From positions 15,065,592-15,129,591 of the forward strand of contig CM059623.1 of assembly GCA_030435675.1 (NCBI GenBank): a stretch of 64,000 nt of DNA. Reading direction: 5' to 3'. This stretch comes from Steinernema hermaphroditum. Its lineage: Eukaryota; Nematoda; Chromadorea; Rhabditida; Steinernematidae. The notes beneath the pieces were generated by a model. It was not told where the DNA came from. It was given only the letters and a program-made list of their open reading frames with translations, and did not search any database. Position numbers and translations under genes: made by a program. Below are positions 36,801 through 45,980 of this stretch, one piece after another. Position 1 is the stretch's first letter, and every line of letters starts with the position of its first letter.

Positions 36801-38829
36801 CATTGCACTAAACACGAAAACATTCTACATCCACATAACGACTACTTACATCTCGAACAGAACAGTTCGCAGTCGATTCTCGAGAGGAAATTATTGTAAT
36901 TTCCCCCGGCTCCATTGAACGTAAACGGTGAGCATTTTCCGTGCAAAGGATCATAGTAGAATCTGGTGGAAGGAGCTGTTCCTTGTTTGTGAACACCAGG
37001 GTGATAGATGACCCCGCGAGTGTGGATGGTAGGATCGAGAGGTCGACCTCCTTGGGCGCCACAGATGGAGACAACCGAGGGACAGCACCACTGCACGGAG
37101 CCGATCGTCTTGCACTCGAAGTTGTTTCCACATGTGTTTCCCTGCGAGCATCCAGTGATCGGATTCTCCTCGATGAACGTGTTACGAACGTCGTATTCGG
37201 GACTACCTCTGCTACACGCTTAAAGGGAGATTTTCGAGGAGAACCTATCCGTCCAGGACGTACCGTCTCTACAGTATGATTCACAATGTTCAACGGTTCT
37301 GAAGTTATTAGGTGAATGCTCTCCGGATCCACCGGCTGTGGGGTCCCAGAGGAACTGCTGGCACATTCCGGTGACAGCGTTGTACCACCAACGCGGTTCT
37401 GACGGGTTGGGACCGGTGGCTGTGGGCTGGACGCAGGTGAAGGCTGAAGACGGTCAGTTATAGACATCTTGTGCTTTTGGCTACCTCGATTTGGGCAGCA
37501 AATTCCATTGGCTTTCTCGCTGTACCCAGCAGTGGTGAGATCCATGACAGATACGAACTCCACACAGTCGTAGATATCGGCCAAGAAGGAGTTGTCCGAT
37601 GGAAAGAGACAAGCCGAATCCCCGTTTCCCATATCGTCAGTTCCGATTGTCTGCGAGGTGATCGTCGATTCGGTGTTGCAAAGAACAGGTCCCGGCCCAT
37701 CATCCTGTCTTGGATGCTCAGGATCGGACAGAGCCGACGTGTATCCAGCGCCTTCAGGCAGAGGACATGTTATGGCCAGTGTATTGCCGCTGGCGTCGTT
37801 GACATCGAGGCACACGTGGCCGTCCCTCGTAGCCCGTTCGACTTTCCCCTCTCCACAGCGACATTTCCCAACTCCGGCGCTTGTATCGCAGAAGGCGTCC
37901 GGCCAAACGCTGCTGCACTGTTCGTTGTAGACACATCCCGGCTGCCCAGGGTCGACTTCTAAAATTGAAGCTTCTTGCATGGAAGAGGGCATGGTTGGCT
38001 TACTTGGATAGCAATAAGATTCAGCGGCGATATAGGTGGTCAAGCAAGTGCACATACCGGCGTTGCAGAACATTCCCTAAAGAACAGGACTGAATCAAGG
38101 CTATAACATAAAGAGTTACCCCAAGGCAATCGGTGTTGAAGGAACAAGCGTCTCCGACACGGCCACTTCCGGCTTGTCTTTTGAAGTGGGATAGGGAGGC
38201 GAGAACTGAAAGCGTAAAAATGATCACTTAAGTGAAATTTTTTGAGTTTTTCATCGGGTCATTTTAATACCCTTTAATAACCTAAAAAGCTTGTTTTTGA
38301 TCGCATCAAAAAGTCCAGTATACGATGCGATAAGAGATAAAAGGTTGCCTTATCTATCAAGCATTATGGAAAATCTTCGAATGTTGAAAATACAGGGTGG
38401 CTCTATCTTTATGCAGCTTGGTCGTGCAGTATCCATTAGCTGCGTTTTTAAGCCGGAATCGAATCGATGGAAGGCCAAACATATAAGGTAATCTTTCAGA
38501 AAATGCACACTTCACGTGGCTACTTATAGCATCCTTTAATTACCCAATGTTGTCCTGCCTCAAAACTGTCGTTTGGACTGTAAATCTACCTGCTGTATGA
38601 GAACAAATTGCCTCAAAATCACGACTTGAGGATAAGTAGTAAAAGACGCTTAATACCGGTCTACCCACCTTATATTTGTACGGTGTAACGATTGGCTTAA
38701 GCTCTCTATAGTGGTTATATAGTGGTTATTTTATATTGAAAGAAACTTTTCACTTTAAAAAACGCATGTAAAAACCTTACCATCGTTGAAGAGCAAACAA
38801 TAAACAATAGCAAATAACAAAGACCTCAT
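30833..38829 (-). CDS. Secreted Kunitz / WR1 (Lustrin) / EB mosaic, paralog C
   Basis: First exon 38829 down to about 38781 gives the signal peptide [17 protein letters not shown]; the stop is at 30835-30833. The next exon begins [15 protein letters not shown] and goes straight into the EB module (SFNTDCLG), so the N-terminal Cys module of paralogs A and B is missing. Kunitz 1 (37442-37262) and 2 (37060-36851) lack the C14-C38 pair. Kunitz 3 (35825-35670) has Asp at P1 ([12 protein letters not shown]). Kunitz 4 (35510-35330) has Gly. Kunitz 5 is at 34975-34790. WR1 repeats run from 34740 down to 31050. A highly charged Lys/Glu linker (32330-32180) interrupts the EB/WR1 region and has no counterpart in A or B. 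The tail contains [15 protein letters not shown]. Function inferred as extracellular structural or inhibitory matrix protein. Confidence 0.85.
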
Positions 38830-39366
38830 TAGAATGAATACATAGACAACGCAATTTTCGAATAAACGTAATCTTACGGTGACGGCTGATTGGCTAGCGG
38901 TCGGCGAGTGGAGTGTGAGTGACCGAAAGGGTCAGCGAGCCGGATAGAAAGTGTCAAAGCCGCTGACGGTTCCGCACATATATCTGCCGCCAGTACCCGG
39001 AAAAACAGTGGAAACACGAACGCGCGCGAACGTCAATCAGCTTTGTTTGTTTAATGTCGTCCGGCGGCACTCAGTGCACCCAGAGAGGTTAACGATCAGG
39101 ACGTAGATACGGTGTTCCATTGGACAGTACTGCCTTGCAAAATATGAAGTGATCAAGCTGAGCTTGAGGGATTGTGGGCATGTCCGATGCTTCCATTGTA
39201 TTTAGAAGTGCATGTAAATAGAGAAGCTCTACATCATTTTATAAATCAATCATCAATTGATGCTTCGATGCGATCAATGCACACTCGACGACCGTAGACA
39301 ATTAAAAAAACCAAAGTTTATTAAAGTAAAATCGGCTGCTAATTAACATAATATGAAGTGTCGGGG
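38830..39366. other. Intergenic region upstream of paralog C
   Basis: This AT-rich stretch lies between the start of paralog C and the stop of the left Cys-protein gene, and should include the promoter of C. I saw no gene or clear motif. Confidence 0.4.
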
Positions 39367-39576
39367 TTATTGCTTCTTGCTCATTTCGTTCCAGGCTTGC
39401 TGGTTCTCGGAATCGTTGTGGACTTGTCCCACAATGCAAGTACAGCCTTGTGGAGTGCCACAAATACGACCATTGTTGATGTTACGATGGCGCATGCAGG
39501 CTATACAGGATACGACATCCGGATCGGAGCTGCAGAATTGGTTAGAAGATGGATGGTTTCCTTTCTTGTCGCTCAT
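39367..39576 (-). CDS. Small six-Cys protein, left copy
   Basis: A single exon of 69 aa. CTTTTCAGA immediately precedes the ATG, matching a trans-splice acceptor. Six Cys fall in a fixed pattern (QFCS, VVSCIACMRH, ICGTPQGCTC). There is no signal peptide or membrane segment, so a metal-binding or redox role inside the cell is possible, but I do not recognise the family. It is a mirror copy of the gene at 40443 (about 80% identical in protein), and the two are transcribed away from each other. Conservation of both frames across the duplicated arms argues that at least one is a real gene. Confidence 0.65.
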   Translation of the reverse strand: MSDKKGNHPSSNQFCSSDPDVVSCIACMRHRNINNGRICGTPQGCTCIVGQVHNDSENQQAWNEMSKKQ

Positions 39577-40442
39577 TCTGAAAAGAAGCAGTGAGAAGTC
39601 GGAAGGAGGGGGGACGGCGACAGTGAAGAGGGACCCATCTGAGGGCTTCTTAAGTATAACGAAGATCAATGACCTGTGCACTGAATTACTAAGTGAAGAA
39701 CGTATAATCATCATTTCCGGTGATCACTTATCACACAGAATGTCGAAAGAAAGAATACAATGAAGATCAGCATCGCAAGACTCTCTTGGAGACAAAAAGC
39801 CGACGAAGCCTTAAGCCGATAAGCCATTTCGCCACCATGGTGATTGGTGTCCTTCTATTGTTATCAGCAATCGCTCTTTCCTTGTTACAAACCGCTCAAA
39901 GTACACAATTTCCGAAACAATATGCAGAACGTTTGCTAACAGTTGATAATGAATTGTAATTGTTGTGTGCCAAGAACTTTAGGATACGGAGTCTCCAAGT
40001 GTTTAAGACAGCTGTTCGAACGCGCTGTTGTCCATACAGCAAACCGAAGGAATAGCGACTCCAAAGGCCAGGTCAAACGGGATTCAATTCTTTCATGTCT
40101 ACATATTTCTTCTCTCCTTGTTTTGGTATACAGATACGATAAAAGGAAAGTTCCGCATATTGTTTCGGAAATTGTGTACTTTGAGCGGTTTGTAACAAGG
40201 GAAGAGCGATTGCTGATAACAATGGAAGGACATGAATCACTAAGGTGGCGAAATGGCTCATCGGCTTATGGCTCCGTCGGCTTTTTGTCTCCAAGAGAGT
40301 CTTATAATCATCGCTACGGTTCTTCACTTAGTAATTCAGTACCTATGTCATTGATCTTCGCTATACTTAAGCAACCCTCAAATGAGTCCCTCTTCACTGT
40401 CGCCGTCCCCCTCCTTCCGACTTCTCACCGCTTCTTTTCAGA

Positions 40443-40649
40443 ATGAGCGACAAGAAAGGAAACCGTCCATCTTCTAAGCAGTTCTGCAGCCCCGATCGGA
40501 ATGTCGTCCCTTGCATAGCCTGCATGCGCCATCGCAATATCAACAATGGACGTATTTGTGGCACTCCACAAGGCTGCACTTGCATTGTGGGACAAGTCCA
40601 CAACGATCCAGCGATTCGGAAAACCTGGCGCGAGATGAACAAGAACTAA
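40443..40649 (+). CDS. Small six-Cys protein, right copy
   Basis: A single exon of 68 aa, preceded by CTTTTCAGA. The Cys pattern is the same as in the left copy (QFCS, VVPCIACMRH, ICGTPQGCTC); differences are mostly at the ends (WREMNKN against WNEMSKK). No signal peptide. The two genes share the sequence between them as a presumptive common upstream region. Function unknown. Confidence 0.65.
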   Translation: MSDKKGNRPSSKQFCSPDRNVVPCIACMRHRNINNGRICGTPQGCTCIVGQVHNDPAIRKTWREMNKN

Positions 40650-40807
40650 TAACCATGTGCTTAATATTGCTTCTTATGTTAATATACCAATATATTTTAT
40701 ATCTTACATATATAGCCACCAGGGAACATCAGAACGGACCAGTAAACCCAGTCAACCAGGTGTAGATGGTTAATTGGCACATAGGCATATTTCACATTAT
40801 GAACTTC

Positions 40808-41551
40808 TCAAACACAAATTTTAAATTCCCATTGCACAGGTTGCTTCGTCATTTCTAACGTGAAGTCGGGAAATGTCCTTTGGAACTCATCAAAAGTCCA
40901 CTTGTCGGACATACTCAATCGCACCTCTTTTCCGGCGATACGCTTCCTGTTAGCTCTTATGTAATCACCAATTAGATGAACGGTTTTTCTTGTGCAGAAA
41001 GAGAAAATAATGTACTCGAACTGGTCCTGAAGCAGGAAAGACAGAATCAACGGGAGATCCTGATCTGCAACAGAGGAGATGTGATAAAAAGAAGTCAAAC
41101 TGTTCTTCTTGGCAAGCCGTTCGATGAGGTCTCGAGTGATGTCGTCAATTTCCGACACGATCCATAATGAGGTGGAATCGAGCTTCGCAAATACATCGGC
41201 CACTCTTTTTGTGAGGCGGCTCGTGAACACGTACAGACGTATCTCTCTCAAACAACGCTGAAAGCGTTGAAGCGTTGACTCAAGCAGCGACTCATCAAAG
41301 TCGTCGACAATAACTGTCCCAACAAAGAGTGTAAAGCAGTACTTGTCGTCAAGGTTTGACGCAGTCATATGTTCGCCAAGAATGTTCGTCGCAGTTCCTT
41401 CGTTGTCCCTGAAGTTGTAGACAAATCAACGCTTGCACATGTGTTCACCGAATCGGCCGAAGATTCCTTCCACCTTGGCGAGTTTCTTCGGCTCCAGTTT
41501 GCCAAGAAGGAAGGCGACATTTTCTACGAAAGAATACGGCACGAAGTTCAT
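40808..41551 (-). pseudogene. F-box-like protein gene with one in-frame TGA
   Basis: Read from the ATG at 41551, the frame is open to 40808 (248 codons) apart from one TGA at 41428-41426. The start MNFVPYSFVENVAFLL resembles the truncated F-box at the N-terminus of large nematode F-box-like families, and the rest is an alpha/beta region typical of their substrate-binding half. Frame is kept on both sides of the stop (GEHMCKR, stop, FVYNFRDNEG). A 40 nt intron spanning the stop can be drawn but shifts the frame into another stop. So this is a recently broken gene, a segregating nonsense allele, a base error, or a shorter gene starting at 41368 (186 aa). The F-box call rests on pattern memory. 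Confidence 0.55.
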
Positions 41552-41992
41552 AGGCGCCGATTGAAAGAAACGGCAGTTCCCAGTTAACATGATGTGAACG
41601 AAATGAGCACTCTTCACACATTCATTGGGTGATATGTAAACAATGCGGTAATGCATTCAGATAGAAGTCGTCCCGTAAATGCACACCATTAATACCGTTT
41701 CAACGGTATTACACCATGAAGGGCGTATTATAAGCTCAAAATGGCACAGTATCACACACTACTCACCACATAGATGTTCTGGAAGCTTCCTTAGTGTGGT
41801 TCCTTGTGTTTTGACCTTGTTATGGTTTTGTGTGGTGTTCGAGATTCGATTTGTGTCGTGTAGTTTGGGTAAGATGAACACGTTGCGTTGCCGCTTGGTA
41901 CGTTGTTATTTTGTTCGTTGGATAGGCTGGTAGAGATCCTCTATTTCACTCGGAAACACGATCTTTCTGGGTTTATGGCGTTTGGGTACGTA

Positions 41993-43416
41993 CAGTGGCG
42001 GACATATAAATAAGTACACCCCCCTCACTGAGCACCACACAAAACAGCGTTTTCGGCGTTGGCATGCAAATTAGATCATTTATATGTCCATGGGCATCAA
42101 CTCCCCGTCAAAACTTAGAGCTCCAACTTGACCTGCATTCATGTCCCGGTCCCGGAACGATCTGGAAGACGGGATGTGCAGCTTTTTTCATCGATTTCAT
42201 GTTTTAGAGCATATGCGAAAACTCTACTGGTCGTCTTATGCTAATTACTTAACACTACAGATGTAATAAATCGGGATCTTTCATCCAATGAAAAACGACA
42301 CTTCTCCTTTGTGAATTTCCGCGCCCGAAATTCGTATTTTCCCGATTTATCATGGGGTAAAACATAAGTACGGGGTTTCTCATGCACTCTACAACGTAGA
42401 ATCGCTAGAAAGCTTCAGAAACCCTGTCTTCCAGATCGTTCCGGGACCCGGGCAAGGATACAGTTCAAGTTGCGGTCTTAACTTTGCAGGGGATATTATG
42501 CTCATAAGTACTTAAAATGACCGCATTTTTGCACCTATGTAATTTCCGACGCCAAAAACGGTGTTTTGTGTGGTTTTAACCGGATCTCAGGTAATATTCG
42601 TAAAGAAAAGCCCAACGTTTCTTCAAAACGGACTCTAAGATAACTTTTTAAATTTTTTGGCGTTAGTGTATTGTATGAGCCGTCGTTGTGAAGCCATTAT
42701 TGCGAGTAAAGGCAGCGCAATAAAGTCCTATTTGGGTCCTGTTTGATTTAGCAAAGAATACAGTTCTGTTTTGTTGAGCTCTGGGGGTGTACTGTATTTA
42801 TATGTAGCCGCCAAAACTGAGTCGGTTCAACGTTTTACCTTTAAAGGAGACAGTTGGACTTCCCTGTGGAAAATGAACTACACCTTCTTGTTTGCTCGTT
42901 AAATCCCCTATATATTAACGGAGAACCGACGGGTCCGTTGGTCTTTCTGTGTGTGTGTTTTTCCGTGAGCACGGAGAGAACACCCACACAAAATGAGGAC
43001 CCCGAGGAGAACCGAACCCGACACCGCCCGCTTACAAACGGAGAACGTTCGCAATGAGCCACACAGACAATTGAGGTGGTAGCGCTCTACTTCCATTATG
43101 TCTCTGGCGATGCTAGGCTTTGGGTTTTTTTTGCAGTTTTTAAGTGATTTTTTTGCCTATTTTGTAAGCAGTAGAGATGTCGGTTCGAGTTTCCTGAAAC
43201 TTTAAGTTTTTTCGCCCACTTTAGCCATTTACATGAGCGCAAATCTTGCCTCCCGCAGGGCTATGGTATTTTGCCGCCCGCAGGGCTATGGGCTACTTGG
43301 CTTTTAGTACCTGGAAGGCGCGAAATCGCGAATCGTTTATTCTACATAAATTCTACAAGCGAATTGACAGTTATACATTTTTATTGGGGATGTACTTATT
43401 TATATGTCCGCCACTG
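41993..43416. mobile_element. Tc1/mariner-type non-autonomous element, 1424 bp
   Basis: Both ends carry the inverted repeat CAGTGGCGGACATATAAATA continuing AGTACAYCCCC, and each is flanked by TA, the target duplication of Tc1/mariner elements. No transposase frame is visible. Inside lies a foldback (arms about 42035-42180 and 42400-42580) with the shared core GGTCCCGGAACGATCTGGAA, and a third, degenerate copy of the terminal repeat at about 42783-42819. The right end abuts a partial exon of the Ser/Pro/Thr-rich gene family. Confidence 0.8.
42985..43065 (-). ncRNA. tRNA-like segment inside the Tc1-type element
   Basis: The minus strand shows TGGCTCATTGCG (A-box-like), a TTTGTAA in the anticodon-loop position, and GGGTTCGGTTCTCC (B-box-like). 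The stems pair only partly. It may be a captured tRNA fragment. Confidence 0.25.
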
Positions 43417-43470
43417 TACCTTCTTCGCCATTGCAATCTGAGCCATTGCTCAACTCAGTAGAGGAGGAAA
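43417..43470 (-). pseudogene. Partial exon copy adjoining the Tc1-type element
   Basis: The minus strand reads ELSNGSDCNGEEG and then GTACAGTGG, the end of the transposon. It is a third copy of the exon that ends ELSNSSACSDEEG at 44203 and SDGYACSDEEG at 45132. The TA of the splice donor GTA is also the TA target duplication. The exon that would normally follow is absent. Confidence 0.5.
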
Positions 43471-43675
43471 ATTCACTATGACTTTCCCTCTTCTTGGCAG
43501 TACGGTGAAACTACCAACAACGATAGTCAAGAATGACCGCTCACTATACTATTTCTGGAAGATCACATGAGCTCTTTTGTCTTCCGTACTTGAAGTTCTC
43601 CCATAAAATATTTCTTTTACTGATCGACTCAGAAGAACGTTACAAAACAGTGAAAATTGAGGGCTAACGAAAGTA

Positions 43676-44337
43676 TCAACAGAATCGGCCATACTCGTCA
43701 CGATCTTGGTCCCAGCTGTGGTGGTATCCGCCACCACCGTAAGAGTAGCTGGGAGTAGAAGGCGTCTTCGGTGTAGCTTCATTAGTAAAAAAGATAGGCC
43801 GAAGCGTTACCTGTGATTTTGGCGTAGCGATAGCTTGACTCTTGGGAGTAGACGGGACACTAGGTGTAGATGGTTTTGGAAGCACTGCGTTAGATTTGGG
43901 CGCAATTTGTTTCACCGACTGGACTTTAGTGGTATTTAAAGCTTGATTCGCAATTCTGCCTGATTTTGGGACGTCCTTTGCAGTCAGTACAGCTGCTTTA
44001 TGATCGGTTAAAGCAGATAGCAACGGCGAGGTTGACTGTGCCTGAGATACAGACAGAGTCGGCGCCACAGGCGTTGCTCGCTTATTGGATGCAAGCGGTG
44101 CAGCAGGCTTAGGAGTTGACTGCGCCTGAGGCACAGATTCTTCCGACTCTGAACAGTCTCCGTCAGATCCAGCTGCATTTAATACTTTTCATCGGCACAT
44201 ACCTTCTTCATCACTGCAAGCGGAGCTATTGCTCAACTCATTGTGGCCAGCTGCTTGAACCACATCTTCAGCGTTTGATTCAGAGGTGGGCAAGGGGTGG
44301 GTCGATTGTGGTCCCGCAACCAAATGCCTGAATTCGC
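43676..44337 (-). CDS. Ser/Thr/Pro-rich protein, left partial copy
   Basis: The main exon (44172-43676) encodes a Ser/Pro/Thr/Lys-rich, probably disordered region with repeated TPK/STP motifs and ends in a Gly/Tyr-rich tail (YSYGGGGYHHSWDQDRDEYG). An upstream exon ending at 44203 encodes ELSNSSACSDEEG. Between them lies a 30 nt gap beginning GTATGTG and ending TGCAG that contains an in-frame TGA. No domain is recognised. The segment 44040-44210 is duplicated at about 44970-45140. It may be the 3' end of one gene spanning 43.7-45.4 kb, or a separate partial copy. Confidence 0.4.
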
Positions 44338-44874
44338 AATGTATTGTGACGGTCGCGCTGGAGTGGAGTTAAAGAGCGCTGATGGGTTTTTTTTTGTGGG
44401 CCGTCCCATCCTCTACCAGATGGTGTGCAAAAACAGCCTAAGCACATTGCTCATTCTGGCCTAAATGGGCCATCTTTATCCATAAGTCATGTTTCCATTA
44501 CGATCACATTCAAAACTTGTGGGGGTAAAAGGACTATGCAGGATTTCCAATGAAACTGACCATCTTAAGCCAAAAACAGCAATTAAACATGGTAATTTCG
44601 ATTAACTATTCCGTAGAGCTAAGCAAGCTCTATTGATTGGACCCCTCTTTACCCCCCTCCGCGGCCAAGGAAAACAGGGTAAACAGGTCATTTTATATAA
44701 ATCTACCGTATTTACCTGCCATTGAGGGAGATCGTTGCGGGACCACACGCTAAACCTCCTACTTCACTTCAATATGTTTTTTAAGACCATGGTTCTTAAC
44801 ACGACCTGTTGACGCAACCTTGTAATGACCATCACCTGTTTTCTGTGCAGCATCTTGTAGAGGAGGAAAATTCA

Positions 44875-45350
44875 CTATGACTTTGCCCCCCACCCCTCCC
44901 TTTTAGGGGGGTAAGCCCACCTTTTTTGAATTAGGTCCAGCAAGTATTTCGCGCTATGATCGATTGAAGCAGATAGCGACGGCAGAGTCGGCGCCACAGG
45001 CGTTGCTCGCTTATTGGATGCAAGCGGAGTAGCAGGCTTAGGAGTTGACTGCGCCTGAGGCACAGATTCTACCGACTCTGAAGAGTCTCCGTCAGATCCA
45101 GCTGCATTTAATACTTTTCATCGGCACATACCTTCTTCATCACTGCAAGCGTAGCCATCGCTCGGCTTACTTGCCTCCAACTCTTCCTTTCTGCTTATTG
45201 TCAGTTTGAGGTCGATGCATTCATCCGGAAGTTCCAATGTCAACTTCGACAAGGAACCGGTGACGATTTTGATGTCCATAGACCGGTCGGCGGAACTCGC
45301 CTTCTTTTCTTCGTTAGGACGTTTCATATTCGGCTTTTCTGAAAGTGAAC
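44875..45350 (-). CDS. Ser/Pro-rich protein with conserved N-terminal block, right copy
   Basis: A strong CACTTTCAG acceptor near 45345 precedes ATGAAACG, giving MKRPNEEKKASSADRSMDIK, then a beta-rich block (LTLELPDECIDLKLTISRKE) and an acidic patch (ACSDEEG) ending at 45132. After the same 30 nt gap, the next exon (45101-44875) encodes GSDGDSSESVESVPQAQSTP and stops in unrelated sequence (RWAYPPKREGWGAKS). The N-terminal block suggests a small folded domain, which I do not recognise. This copy has the N-terminus and the left copy the longer C-terminus, so the original gene may have been split by duplication. Confidence 0.4.
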
Positions 45351-45980
45351 ACTGCACATGACGGCGCAACAGTTCGCGCAAGTTCTCGTCGAAGCTTGTT
45401 GTCAACGAACTACGGTGCAATAACGTCAGAAGCAGTCGGAAGTTAGTAATCCATGGCGGTGCTCGTCATGAGATCCATGAGGTACTGATGTATTTCTTCC
45501 TGAAGTTTTATAGGAGGGGTGCAGAACCTGATAAGAGCAGTTTATGGTCTTGAATCACACGCTTTATATATAGCCTTAGGAAGTACGACGTGCCGCTTTC
45601 ACAATCGTCGCTCCACATATGTCACAAGGAGCTCTGGAGCTCACCAAACCAAATCCCAATATTATAAATCTTCACCGGAACTGTACAGGGTGACGGCGAA
45701 AGGGTGAAAAAACTTGTCTTTAATTTCACAGAACTATCTGATAACCTATCTTTCGGGAATCTGTTCAAGATAAATCGAAAAACAGTTCGCTACTTAGACT
45801 AAGATTTCGAACAACTGAGCGGTCGATACTGATCTAGCCAACTCCTTACACTTCAAGGTCTATCAATCAGTGGTTATATAAGCGTGATAGTCCATTGCGG
45901 TATTGAATCCCTGATAAAAATGACATTCAAAAAAGTGTTTATTCTAACCCGAAATGCAACCGTGTAGAAAACTAAATAAA

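Larger units (their letters stand above)
39367..40649. repeat. Inverted duplication carrying two Cys-protein genes
   Basis: The left arm (about 39367-39945) and right arm (about 40165-40649) are inverted copies. They share the whole small gene, its TTTTCAG acceptor, about 130 bp of upstream sequence (a proline/valine-rich frame, ILKKPSDGSLFTVAV against ILKQPSNESLFTVAV), and a distal segment encoding KTLLETKSRRS...KP.SHFAT. The left arm has an extra stretch of about 60 bp. The unique centre is about 220 bp. Confidence 0.85.
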
